Virus record (IMG/VR): IMGVR_UViG_3300017692_000062 | Span: 1 to 39,423 of that record | Length of the DNA stretch: 39,423 nucleotides | Direction: 5' to 3' (one strand) | Source of the DNA: a virus | In this document: positions 6,396 to 13,203 of the stretch, in pieces | Layout: each line of letters opens with the position of its first letter | Position numbering within the stretch: the first letter of the stretch is position 1 | Position numbers and translations under genes: made by a program | Notes under the pieces: generated by a model | Seen by the model: the letters and a program-made list of their open reading frames with translations, nothing else | Told to the model about the DNA's origin: nothing | Databases searched by the model: none

Positions 6396-7159
6396 GCTGC
6401 TGCCCCGCTGACGAACAGGTCGCCTTGCCGCTGAGCGTCTTCGATGCGCTTGCAGGCGATATCGAAGTACCGAGGATCGCGTTCGATGCCGATGAAGGAC
6501 CGACCAAGCTGCGAAGAGGCGATCCCGGTAGTCCCCGCGCCCATGAAAGGGTCAAGGACAACACCATCGTCGCACGATTGAATGGCACGAAGCGGCAGGG
6601 CGAGCGGGAAGCTGGCGGGATGTTCAGCATCAGCGACAGGCGGGAAGCGCCACACGTCGCCCATCATCGAAGCCGCCTTGCCAGTCAGGGACCAGTCCGG
6701 CTTTGCGTAGAGCAAGACCCACTCGCACATTGGTGCGAAGGCACCAGACATAGCGTTGAAGCCGCTAGCCCGATCCCAGATGATCACCTGACGCAGAGGC
6801 AGATCGGTAAAGAAAGGGAGGCGTAAGCTCCGCTTAACGACACGCGGCTTATGGTTGTAGAAGATGGCTCCCGAGCAAATGCGCCAAAGCTGTTTCAGCG
6901 TGTCGCGCTGCCACTCGCAATATTCCGCGTAGGGCATGTTGTCGGCATACTCGCCGTAACCGTCCCGAAGCTTGCGGTCGCCCCATTTGCTGCCGGAGTG
7001 GCCAACGCGAAGACCACCTTTGTCTTCCATGCCCTCGCCAAGGTTGTACGGGGGCGACGTGACGCAGATGCCTGCGCTATCGTCTGCCAAGAATGGCAGC
7101 ACATCCCGGCAATCACCCAGGTACAGCGTAGCGCGCCCGATCTGCTCGACCCGGCTCAC
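6392..7159 (-). CDS. Beta-class DNA methyltransferase (N6-A or N4-C)
   Basis: GTG at 7159 has GGAGG seven bases upstream and a GTGA overlap, so I prefer it over the ATG 15 bases upstream; 255 aa. Catalytic motif IV TSPPYN (residues 34-39) precedes the SAM-binding motif DPFMGAGTTG (203-212), the permuted order typical of the beta group, followed by SFIGIERDPRYFDIA. No partner restriction gene is present, so it is an orphan enzyme. Protecting phage DNA from host restriction is the likely role; target sequence not predictable. Confidence 0.9.
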   Translation of the reverse strand: MSRVEQIGRATLYLGDCRDVLPFLADDSAGICVTSPPYNLGEGMEDKGGLRVGHSGSKWGDRKLRDGYGEYADNMPYAEYCEWQRDTLKQLWRICSGAIFYNHKPRVVKRSLRLPFFTDLPLRQVIIWDRASGFNAMSGAFAPMCEWVLLYAKPDWSLTGKAASMMGDVWRFPPVADAEHPASFPLALPLRAIQSCDDGVVLDPFMGAGTTGIASSQLGRSFIGIERDPRYFDIACKRIEDAQRQGDLFVSGAAA

Positions 7160-7527
7160 AACCCAGCCCTCCACTCAACCCGCTCGTCCCGCAGGAAGTC
7201 GGCGTCCAGAGCCCAGGATTGATCGGTAGCCTCAACAGGCACACGCCGGTCGTTCGCCAGCTCTATGATGGCGCTGCGATGCTCCTCGGCGGAGAGGGGC
7301 TTGATCTTGCGGAAGCGGGAGGCCAAACCGCCCGCCTTGGGATCGACCTTGAGGCCAAGCCGCCCAGTTTTGCCCAAGCCAATCTTAACGACCGTATAAA
7401 CGCACCCCTTTCGCAGGGGGTCTGTCCACTTTGGCGAGCACTCCTTATGACCCCCGTAAATATACGGAGGGCGATCATCGACGCACAGCGCCAGATCACC
7501 GACCTGCCAATCGTCACCGGCGCTCAT
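7156..7527 (-). CDS. SH3-like phage protein (123 aa)
   Basis: ATG at 7527, overlapping both neighbours by 4 bases. The pattern VGDLALCVDD ... KGCVYTVVKIG ... GLKVDPKAGGLASRFRKIKP looks like a small SH3-type beta barrel followed by a helix, as in other phage proteins of unknown role. The C-terminal tail is charged. No catalytic residues visible. Confidence 0.7.
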   Translation of the reverse strand: MSAGDDWQVGDLALCVDDRPPYIYGGHKECSPKWTDPLRKGCVYTVVKIGLGKTGRLGLKVDPKAGGLASRFRKIKPLSAEEHRSAIIELANDRRVPVEATDQSWALDADFLRDERVEWRAGL

Positions 7528-7973
7528 GCTGCTGCACTCGGCTTGGCATCCCGACCATGCGCAGCCTTGATCTCACGCAAGCGAAGGGCAGGGGCACGCA
7601 GCACAGGGTTGCGATCAGCGCGCGCGAACGCCGGCGCCTTGGCAGGCTCGGGACCCTTTGCGCTCTCCCATTCGGCGTAGGCTTCGGCCATGTTCTCGAC
7701 ACGGTTCGCTGCCCACTCAGCCGAGAAGGCGCGGTCGCCGATGGTATTCAGGCTGTTCGCCACGCCCAGGATCGGACGGTGCCGGTAGCAGTGATCCTGG
7801 TGCATCAGCTCAAGCTCCAGATCGATGCTGGCGGCAGGGTTGCAGCAGAAGTTGCGGCACATGGTCTCGACTTCGGCCAAGCGTGCCAGATCGGCGGTGC
7901 TGAGGCGGAACGGAGGGCGCTGGCCTGCGCGGGACACCGCCTCGTCGAACTGGGTCTGGGAGAGGGCGTTCAC
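7524..7973 (-). CDS. Hypothetical early protein with Cys pair (149 aa)
   Basis: GTG at 7973 is supported by GGGAG eight bases upstream and by a GTGA overlap with the preceding membrane-peptide gene; the frame is open further upstream but through that gene. Features are VETMCRNFCCNPAAS and MHQDHCYRHRP, a Cys/His-rich stretch that might bind metal, and a basic Ala/Pro-rich C terminus. No recognised family. Confidence 0.6.
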   Translation of the reverse strand: MNALSQTQFDEAVSRAGQRPPFRLSTADLARLAEVETMCRNFCCNPAASIDLELELMHQDHCYRHRPILGVANSLNTIGDRAFSAEWAANRVENMAEAYAEWESAKGPEPAKAPAFARADRNPVLRAPALRLREIKAAHGRDAKPSAAA

Positions 7974-8107
7974 AGCAGCGGCTCCCAGGTAGGCTGGAAG
8001 CTGATCCCCAGCATGGCACCAATAACCACGCCAATGAGGATAAGGCTGATGATGACGAACCAATCAGGGCGGTCGGGAGTGTCGGGGGTTTCAGGCTGCG
8101 TTGCCAT
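7970..8107 (-). CDS. First gene of left operon: single-TM peptide (45 aa)
   Basis: ATG at 8107 with GGAG eight bases upstream. A Pro/Asp-rich N terminus (MATQPETPDTPDRPDW) is followed by a hydrophobic segment, FVIISLILIGVVIGAMLGIS, and a short tail. It is the first gene after the CI-controlled promoter at 8168-8225 (about 55 bases of leader) and is coupled to the next gene by a GTGA overlap. A membrane-acting early function such as depolarisation or exclusion is possible but unproven. Confidence 0.65.
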   Translation of the reverse strand: MATQPETPDTPDRPDWFVIISLILIGVVIGAMLGISFQPTWEPLL

Positions 8108-8167
8108 CGTGTGATCTCCAACTTGCGGCCCGTCTGCGCTTTCGGCTCTGGGCTGCTGTTGAGACCT

Positions 8168-8225
8168 GTTCTAGTAGGACCAGTCCTACTCGTCAACTAG
8201 GAAAGTGGGAGGTGTCCTACTTTTA
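8168..8225 (-). promoter_or_regulatory. CI-controlled leftward promoter, copy 1
   Basis: Leftward -35 TTGACG (8196-8191) and -10 TAGAAC (8173-8168), 17 bp apart. The spacer is filled by the perfect palindrome GTAGGACCAGTCCTAC (8174-8189). A second, imperfect site GTGGGAGGTGTCCTAC lies upstream (8205-8220), centred 31 bp away. The whole 58-bp block recurs at 12056-12113 with one difference. It should drive 8107 leftwards, through xis and int, and be shut by CI. Confidence 0.75.
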
Positions 8226-8251
8226 TGTGGGATGGTGCATGCACAACGAAA

Positions 8252-8279
8252 CAGCCGCCCGAGTTACCCCGAGCGGCTG
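8252..8279 (-). terminator. Possible terminator after antirepressor
   Basis: A 7-bp GC-rich stem (CAGCCGC / GCGGCTG) 26 bases after the antirepressor stop, with TTTCGTT following on the leftward strand. The loop is long (14 bases) and the T tract short, so it may be inefficient. It would separate the recombination/ant transcript from the promoter at 8168. Confidence 0.4.
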
Positions 8280-8305
8280 CGTTGATGCGTTGTCGCGTGT
8301 GTGGC

Positions 8306-9079
8306 TTAGCGCGGTATGCGTGGCGCCGGGCGGCTAGTCGGCAAAAGGTGCGCGATGTGCGGCAATGCGGCGGGGTCACGAGTATTGAAATAGCGGGATG
8401 CTTCGTTCGGGATCCAGTCCGACTCCACGTAGATGCGAAAGGGAGCAAGAAGCGATACTGGATACTGCCGAGCTTCAATCTCCTTCGCCGGTGTCCAGTG
8501 AAGGTAGAAGGTGTAATCATCTGCCAAGCTGGGGTGGTTACGCTTCAGCCAAGTCGAGAAACCTCGCCCGACACTGACATCAGGCCGTAGTTCCCTGCCG
8601 TCGGCCGCGTTGTCAGCCATGATGTGCCCGAGGTGTTCAAAGCGCCCCCAGAGCAGCGTGGTCAACTCGTTGATGACCGAGAAGCAGCCCTCCGACACTC
8701 GATCCCAGTTCTGATTGTAGCGCCGGATGAATGCTGGCGTTCCGTTCCCATACGAGCCGGTCTTGCGGATTGATGGTAGAACCTCGCTGGTGACCCACTT
8801 TTTGAACTTCTTTGCTTCAGGTTTGCGACTGCGCAGGATCAGGCTGTAGAGCCCCGACTCGTTGATGATGACCATCCTTTGGGCCCCGCCAGGGGTATCA
8901 CTAGTAATGATACCCTTCTCGTCGGCGTCTAACGTGGACGCGGCTTGGGAGGGGTTGCCGTGGTCAAGCTCGCGACAAACGTCAGTGAGTACGAACCACG
9001 GCTCGCCTTTCTGGTCGATGATGCGAAAGGGGCGTTTGTTCTCGTATTCGAAGACCTTGAGGGCATGCTGTATCGGCAT
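8306..9079 (-). CDS. ant: Bro-N antirepressor
   Basis: 257 aa from ATG 9079 with AGAGG nine bases upstream. Residues ~8-108 are a Bro-N domain (VFEYENKRPFRIIDQKGEPW, VLTDVCRELDHGNPSQAAST, INESGLYSLILRSRKPEAKK, WVTSEVLPSIRKTGSYG). Residues ~115-250 are a separate C-terminal domain that I cannot name with confidence. Bro-N antirepressors bind or displace the prophage repressor. Here the gene is last in the erf-ninB operon, behind a 250-base leader with several strong dyads (9101-9326). Likely a CI antagonist. Confidence 0.85.
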   Translation of the reverse strand: MPIQHALKVFEYENKRPFRIIDQKGEPWFVLTDVCRELDHGNPSQAASTLDADEKGIITSDTPGGAQRMVIINESGLYSLILRSRKPEAKKFKKWVTSEVLPSIRKTGSYGNGTPAFIRRYNQNWDRVSEGCFSVINELTTLLWGRFEHLGHIMADNAADGRELRPDVSVGRGFSTWLKRNHPSLADDYTFYLHWTPAKEIEARQYPVSLLAPFRIYVESDWIPNEASRYFNTRDPAALPHIAHLLPTSRPAPRIPR

Positions 9080-9100
9080 CCGGATAAGCCTCTTAGTGCA

Positions 9101-9181
9101 GGCTATCGCAGGACCTCTTGACCGGATCGCGCCCCTAGTAGATAGGGCGATTGAGAGACGATCCGAAGGGCCTGCGATGCC
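9101..9181 (-). ncRNA. Long rod-like RNA structure in ant leader
   Basis: Three nested stems share one axis. The outer stem has 11 bp with a one-base bulge (9101-9112 with 9171-9181). The middle is a perfect 7-bp CGGATCG/CGATCCG (9123-9129 with 9159-9165). The inner is CGCCC/GGGCG (9130-9134 with 9145-9149) with a 10-base loop. It lies 22 bases upstream of the ant ATG on the same strand. Position and shape recall the C4 antisense RNAs of P1/P7-type antirepressor operons, but homology has not been tested. Confidence 0.5.
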
Positions 9182-9191
9182 CTAGGTTAAT

Positions 9192-9224
9192 GGCGCTGCA
9201 AGTCCCGCACGGATTCGCAGCGCC
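9192..9224 (-). other. Strong hairpin in ant leader
   Basis: Perfect 8-bp stem GGCGCTGC/GCAGCGCC (9192-9199 with 9217-9224). It continues after one A/C mismatch with a 5-bp stem AGTCC/GGATT including a G-U pair and a CGCAC loop: 13 bp in all. It starts at about the transcription start predicted for the promoter at 9232-9261. Confidence 0.55.
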
Positions 9225-9231
9225 ACGTTCC

Positions 9232-9265
9232 ATCGTACAGTATGAACACCTTGGTAACCAAGGTG
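9232..9265 (-). promoter_or_regulatory. Candidate ant promoter with 19-bp palindromic operator
   Basis: CACCTTGGTAACCAAGGTG (9247-9265) is a perfect 9-1-9 palindrome. On the leftward strand TTGGTT (9261-9256) and TACGAT (9237-9232) are 18 bp apart, so the palindrome would cover the -35 box. The operator sequence is unrelated to the GTAGGA sites of CI, so another regulator would bind it. The -35 is a weak match. Confidence 0.4.
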
Positions 9266-9310
9266 CGCGACGGTCTTCTCTACATCGACATACCCGGTTT
9301 GTTCATGCCT

Positions 9311-9326
9311 GTTGCTCGGCAGCAAC
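9311..9326 (-). terminator. Hairpin just after ninB
   Basis: GTTGCT-CGGC-AGCAAC, a perfect 6-4-6 stem five bases after the ninB stop. No T tract follows on the leftward strand, so it could be an attenuator or mRNA-end stabiliser rather than a simple terminator. Confidence 0.3.
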
Positions 9327-9330
9327 AGAT

Positions 9331-9810
9331 CTAGGCTGCGTGCTGCTGATCCACGGCCTGCCGGTAGCGCGCCAGGTATTTCGCCAAGCCAGGGTCGGGG
9401 TCGGTCAACCGCAGTCCCATGTCAGCGCACTCGCGCTCGATAGCTTCTAAGTAGCGCACCATCTGCCGCACCTTCATCTCGCTGGTGACGGGCAGCATGC
9501 TCATGGCCTGCACCTTCAACTCGTAGGGCAGGCGCTTGAGCGTCTTGTCGTAGAGTTCGCGAAAGTCGGCGCTGTCTGCCCGCAGGATGGGCACGCCGTG
9601 CCGCAGCTTCCATTCCCGCTGCACTTCGTCCGGCTCCCGGTCGCCAAGCTGGTGTGCCGCCTCTGTGGCCCAAAGCCATTGGAGGGCGTTCTGGTCCTTG
9701 GTGCGGTCGCGCCCATCGACGGTAGAGACGGTGATGGGCAGCTTCTTGGCGCGCAGGAACCGGATCCAGAGTTCGAGCTGTTCGGGTGTCTCGATGATAC
9801 GCTCGGTCAT
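9331..9810 (-). CDS. ninB: NinB/Orf-type recombination mediator
   Basis: 159 aa from ATG 9810. The blocks RTKDQNALQWLWATEAAHQL and VQREWKLRHGVPIL are typical of NinB (lambda Orf), which helps load annealing or recombinase proteins on SSB-coated DNA. Length is close to the ~146 aa of lambda NinB. It lies with erf and ssb, a complete phage recombination module. It overlaps the upstream HNH-like gene by 4 bases. Confidence 0.88.
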   Translation of the reverse strand: MTERIIETPEQLELWIRFLRAKKLPITVSTVDGRDRTKDQNALQWLWATEAAHQLGDREPDEVQREWKLRHGVPILRADSADFRELYDKTLKRLPYELKVQAMSMLPVTSEMKVRQMVRYLEAIERECADMGLRLTDPDPGLAKYLARYRQAVDQQHAA

Positions 9811-10172
9811 AACTCGCGCTCCCGTTTGGCCTGCCTGATCTCGGTTGCGCGCGGCGAGGCGGCGGCGAACTGGTCCAGCAGAGATTCCACGTCCTGCCCG
9901 GTCCTGAGCTTGTAAGCCGCCCAGAAAGCAGGCTCACCGCGCATGTGCTGATCAGATTGGTGGCAATCGTGACAGAGACTGACGCAGCGAAAATCGTCCG
10001 GCTTCTGGCCCATACCTGCGCCGCTGTTCATGCGAACATGCGCGACCTCGATCGCCACGGTAGACCCGCAGTTGCAGCAGGCGTGCGAGCGAACGAAGTC
10101 GCGGTGAGCAGTAGATTTCCACCGGCTCGCCCGCTTGGCTTTCTTCGGAATGCGCTGAGGCAGCCCCATCAT
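9807..10172 (-). CDS. DUF968/HNH-like nuclease
   Basis: Start placed at the ATG at 10172 that overlaps the ssb stop; ATGs at 10181 and 10169 are alternatives (121 aa here). A Cys4/His pattern (HACCNCGS ... EVAHVRMNSGAGMGQKPDDF ... SLCHDCHQ) matches the treble-clef zinc site of DUF968/YbcO-like phage nucleases that accompany ninB-type genes. It probably processes recombination or replication intermediates. The N terminus is very basic (RIPKKAKRASRWKS). Confidence 0.75.
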   Translation of the reverse strand: MMGLPQRIPKKAKRASRWKSTAHRDFVRSHACCNCGSTVAIEVAHVRMNSGAGMGQKPDDFRCVSLCHDCHQSDQHMRGEPAFWAAYKLRTGQDVESLLDQFAAASPRATEIRQAKREREL

Positions 10173-10627
10173 CAATTCCAACCGGGGATGTCGTCATCAA
10201 CATCATCGCCGCCCCAGCCACCACTGCCTGCCGACTGATCCCGGCGGGACGCGCTTGCGCCGCCGGTATTCCCCTGCGCGCCATCGAGCATGGTCAGTAC
10301 GCCGCCCATGCCGCCGACCGAGATCTCGGTGCTGTAGCGGTCATTGCCCGACTGATCCTGCCATTTGCGGGTGCGCAGCTGGCCTTCGATGTAGACCTTG
10401 CTGCCCTTGCGCAAGAAGCGCTCAGCAACGCCCACAAGACCGTCCGAGTTCAGCACGACGGTGTGCCATTCGGTACGTTCCTTGCGCTCGCCGCTGGTCT
10501 TGTCCTTCCAGTTCTCACTGGTGGCGATGCGCAGGTTGCAGATGCGGCCGCCATTCTGGAAGGACTTCACCTCAGGGTCGGCACCGAGGTTGCCGATGAT
10601 GATGGCCTTATTGACTGATCCTGCCAT
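10172..10627 (-). CDS. ssb: Single-stranded DNA-binding protein
   Basis: 151 aa. The OB-fold N-terminal domain (~1-110) is clear: [63 protein letters not shown] Gly/Ser-rich linker leads to an acidic tip, [11 protein letters not shown]. Standard SSB ends DDDIPF, so the last residues differ while the acidic DDDIP core is kept. It coats single strands for the ERF/NinB system and phage replication. Confidence 0.93.
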   Translation of the reverse strand: MAGSVNKAIIIGNLGADPEVKSFQNGGRICNLRIATSENWKDKTSGERKERTEWHTVVLNSDGLVGVAERFLRKGSKVYIEGQLRTRKWQDQSGNDRYSTEISVGGMGGVLTMLDGAQGNTGGASASRRDQSAGSGGWGGDDVDDDIPGWN

Positions 10628-10629
10628 GT

Positions 10630-11304
10630 TCAGGCTGCCTTCTTTCGTTCGTGATAGGTGATGCCGGGCCGTTGCGGGCGAGCGCCGCGCGCATCCCGAT
10701 CGGCAAGCTCTTGGATTAGGGCAACGAACACCTCTGGCTGTTGCGTGAGGTAGTGCTTGAGCGCCGCCGTGCGGTCGGTGATCTCAGCTTCCCAGAAGGT
10801 CCGCAGGCCAGTCGGTGCACGATCAATCTTGTTGGCTACAGCGGTTAGCTTCTTCGCGGCTTCAAGCTGCTGCTCGGCTTGGAATTTGGTTTCGAGGTCA
10901 TCGGATGTCTGGAGAGCTTCACGCGCGACACGCTCGCGCTCTGCCGCTTCTTCGCGGGCCTTGCGAGCCGCCTCATCCTTCGCGCGCTGCTTGGCCTGGC
11001 GATAGGGCGTGAGGGCGTCTAGGCACGCCTTCTTGCCGCGATCTGCCTTGTCGACGATCGGCTTCCATTTGGCCTGCACCGCCTTGCTTGCGTCGTCGTG
11101 CGGCTTCTTCTCCGCAGCGCGCGCGGCGTCTGAGTCCTTCCACGCTTTGTGGAAGTCGGCAAAAAGCGCATCTATCGCCTCTTCTTGCTCGTCGCTCTCG
11201 ACCGGACGCCCGGACAGTGCATCGGAGAGCAATGTGAACAACTCGTCGATGTGGATGCCGAAAGCCGCTTCGGCCGGCGGATGATTATGGCCCTGCTCGG
11301 TCAT
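10630..11304 (-). CDS. Coiled-coil protein next to erf (224 aa)
   Basis: The ATG at 11304 ([20 protein letters not shown]) overlaps the erf stop as TGATG; the frame extends upstream only in a shadow of erf. Residues ~70-150 are a long charged coiled coil ([20 protein letters not shown]). Related-looking proteins often sit beside ERF or Bet genes in temperate phages and may act as recombination accessory proteins. No catalytic motif is visible. Confidence 0.75.
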   Translation of the reverse strand: MTEQGHNHPPAEAAFGIHIDELFTLLSDALSGRPVESDEQEEAIDALFADFHKAWKDSDAARAAEKKPHDDASKAVQAKWKPIVDKADRGKKACLDALTPYRQAKQRAKDEAARKAREEAAERERVAREALQTSDDLETKFQAEQQLEAAKKLTAVANKIDRAPTGLRTFWEAEITDRTAALKHYLTQQPEVFVALIQELADRDARGARPQRPGITYHERKKAA

Positions 11305-12017
11305 CAGAACTTGATCTCGTCCTCTAGGTTGAAGGCGGCGCCGGTCTGCGCGGCGCGGTTCGTGCTTTCCCTGGCCATCGCGGCAAGGTCGGCTTCGAGT
11401 TTGGCTATGGCTTCGTCGTATTGCTTGGGTGCGAGCTGGCGCAGGTCCGTGACGCCAAAGTGCTTGCGCATCGCGACGGTATTCGCGTTCGTTGCCTCGA
11501 CCAGCTGCACCAACTTGGCCCATGCCGCATCTGGCATGCCCTCTGGCGTGCTTGTGGCCTGCGGGCGGTTTGGCTTTTGCTCGTGCGCCGGATCAGGCGT
11601 CAGCGACTGTCGTTCAGCGCGATAGGACTTGGTCGCCGCCTCGCCATCATCATCGTCGGGCGCTAAGCCGAACGCAGTTTGCAGCGCATACCGGCGGCAA
11701 TAGGTGAGCGCAGATCCGAAGCCTTGCGGGTCTTTCTTGTTGGCGGGGACGAACGTCTCACCCGCAGAAAGCTCTGCGCCGCTATCGTGAATGTAGAACG
11801 TCTCGACCAACGCGCCTTCGGCGTCACGCTTGGAGACCTGACGGTACCAGAGGCCATGTGCCGCGATCGGCTGAATAGCCTCGATCACGGCAGAGAGGTC
11901 CGCGTACTTGTTCTTGAGGTGGGGGTTCTGCTTGTTCTTCTGAACACCCTCGATCTCTGCCAGCGCTTTAGCGAGCGAGGCTACGATGGAGGGCTCGATC
12001 TGGACCTGAGCGTTCAC
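11304..12017 (-). CDS. erf: ERF-family single-strand annealing protein
   Basis: GTG at 12017 with GGAG eight bases upstream; 237 aa. The ERF core is recognisable: EIEGVQKNKQNPHLKNKYAD, LSAVIEAIQPIAAHGLWYRQ, GSALTYCRRYALQTAFGLAP followed by an acidic DDDDGE. The C-terminal third is a separate helical region ending LEDEIKF. It anneals complementary strands, probably circularising phage DNA and exchanging markers. First gene of the leftward operon from 12056-12113. Confidence 0.92.
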   Translation of the reverse strand: MNAQVQIEPSIVASLAKALAEIEGVQKNKQNPHLKNKYADLSAVIEAIQPIAAHGLWYRQVSKRDAEGALVETFYIHDSGAELSAGETFVPANKKDPQGFGSALTYCRRYALQTAFGLAPDDDDGEAATKSYRAERQSLTPDPAHEQKPNRPQATSTPEGMPDAAWAKLVQLVEATNANTVAMRKHFGVTDLRQLAPKQYDEAIAKLEADLAAMARESTNRAAQTGAAFNLEDEIKF

Positions 12018-12055
12018 GGGTGATCTCCAGAGGGCGATGTGCCCTGCTGGGATCG

Positions 12056-12113
12056 GTTCTAGTAGGACCAGTCCTACCCGTCAACTAGGAAAGTGGGAGG
12101 TGTCCTACTTTTA
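12056..12113 (-). promoter_or_regulatory. CI-controlled leftward promoter, copy 2
   Basis: 57 of 58 bases match 8168-8225. -35 TTGACG (12084-12079) and -10 TAGAAC (12061-12056) flank the operator GTAGGACCAGTCCTAC (12062-12077), and GTGGGAGGTGTCCTAC lies upstream (12093-12108). It drives erf through ant. Its far end reaches the stop codon of the lipoprotein gene, so leftward cI transcripts have no obvious barrier before it. Confidence 0.75.
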
Positions 12114-12368
12114 GGTAGCGGGTTTGCCGCACATAGCATCTCCGCCTTCCACATAGTGACTGCAGTAGCGGACAGTCCCCTCCCGGGTGTCCAAGACGTA
12201 AATGCCATCGCCGTCCTTAGCCGACACCATTTGAAAACGGCCTGCAGGATTACGCAGTAGATTGCCCTTCTCGGCAGCGCTCAACGTGGATTGATCTTGC
12301 CCTGCCGACGGTCCGCACGACGTGACGACCAGCGCGAAAAGACTCAACAAGATGTTTCTGCCTGCCAT
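12111..12368 (-). CDS. Putative lipoprotein coupled to cI (85 aa)
   Basis: The ATG at 12368 is one base after the cI stop, so it should be made with the repressor in lysogens. Residues 5-18 (NILLSLFALVVTSC) form a lipoprotein signal with lipobox V-T-S-C18. The mature part has two more Cys (RYCSHYVEGGDAMCG) that could pair, and a beta-rich GRFQMVSAKDGDGIYVLDT. A phage lipoprotein expressed from the immunity operon suggests superinfection exclusion or lysogenic conversion (compare small phage lipoproteins such as T5 Llp or Cor). No homology is claimed. Confidence 0.75.
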   Translation of the reverse strand: MAGRNILLSLFALVVTSCGPSAGQDQSTLSAAEKGNLLRNPAGRFQMVSAKDGDGIYVLDTREGTVRYCSHYVEGGDAMCGKPAT

Positions 12369-12369
12369 T

Positions 12370-13104
12370 TCAAAGCTCTCGACTGAACCAAACGACCCGC
12401 CCGTGGATGATCACATCGTCCGCGTCGATCACGTAGTTCTCCACGCTCGGGTTGTCCGAGACGACCAGCACCCTTCGCTCCTTCTCAAGCCGCAGACGCT
12501 TGATGGCCGCCGCACCGTGGAGCGCGACCGCGTAGACCCGGTCCGACATCGTGAGCTTATTCTGCGTTGTGTCGATCATAACCACGTCACCAGGCATCAG
12601 CGTCGGGAACATGCTGTCGCCTACACCACGCGCTAGCTTGAGCCGACTGAACGGAGCGCGGCTGACCTTTCGTAAAAAGGTCGGGTCGAACCGAACCGGC
12701 TCCTCCTCGATGTAGCTATCCAACTCGGTGCCCGGTCCCATTGAGTAGGAAAGGTCGAGCGATGATATCTCAACCGTGCCATCATCCGCCGCCACATCAC
12801 GCGCCACGGGCATTTCTGGATGTGACGGGCGCGGGCGAGTATCTGGCTTCGGGCGCTTGGCAGGCTCGACATCTTCGCCCGCAATGGCCCGCTCAATTAG
12901 CTCGCGGGGCTGGTGTAGAACTTCTGCTATGGCGTTCATCACGGCCAAGCTGGGATTTCTACTCTTACCCCGATCAATGTCGTAGATCGGCTTGCCCTTG
13001 GTCGAAAGCTTCAATTGCAGGAGCTTATCGTAGAAGTCGCGTGACTCGGGCGCCTGCTCGATCAGCGCGCGGATATATCTCTGGAGTGGAGTAGCCTCGT
13101 TCAT
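12370..13104 (-). CDS. cI: CI-type repressor with S24 peptidase-like domain
   Basis: Start taken at ATG 13104 (MNEATPLQRYIRALIEQAPE), giving 244 aa; the frame is open further up through the operators. Residues ~1-75 are an HTH domain (YDIDRGKSRNPSLAVMNAIA). Residues ~135-244 are a LexA/CI C-terminal domain with Ser164 (GVGDSMFPTLMPGD) and Lys202 (AAAIKRLRL). About 35 residues before Ser164, where an Ala-Gly or Cys-Gly cleavage site is expected, I find only SMGPGTE; an Ala75-Gly76 is much too far away. It represses the three early promoters. Confidence 0.9.
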   Translation of the reverse strand: MNEATPLQRYIRALIEQAPESRDFYDKLLQLKLSTKGKPIYDIDRGKSRNPSLAVMNAIAEVLHQPRELIERAIAGEDVEPAKRPKPDTRPRPSHPEMPVARDVAADDGTVEISSLDLSYSMGPGTELDSYIEEEPVRFDPTFLRKVSRAPFSRLKLARGVGDSMFPTLMPGDVVMIDTTQNKLTMSDRVYAVALHGAAAIKRLRLEKERRVLVVSDNPSVENYVIDADDVIIHGRVVWFSREL

Positions 13105-13200
13105 GTGGGACGCTTCCCACGCTGGACGGTTTTTCGGAAGGCTAGGACTCATCCCACCTTTCCTACTTGACGGTAGGACCGCTCCTACGGTAGTAGGATG
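13105..13200 (+). promoter_or_regulatory. Immunity operators and rightward early promoter
   Basis: Three 16-bp sites with the same half-site logic: GTGGGACGCTTCCCAC (13105-13120, directly before the cI ATG), CTAGGACTCATCCCAC (13142-13157) and GTAGGACCGCTCCTAC (13173-13188). The last two are 31 bp apart centre to centre, as at the leftward promoters. TTGACG (13167-13172) and TAGTAG (13191-13196) flank the third site with 18-bp spacing; the -10 is a poor match. The start would fall at about the cro-like ATG at 13204. The leftward cI promoter must overlap but is weak by eye. Confidence 0.7.
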
Positions 13201-13203
13201 GGC

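Noticed and set aside
9243-9335. Rightward 30-codon frame starting MNTLVTKVRDG
   Set aside because: It has an ATG and a plausible -10, but no ribosome site, overlaps the palindrome and ends in the ninB stop region; too little to call a gene.
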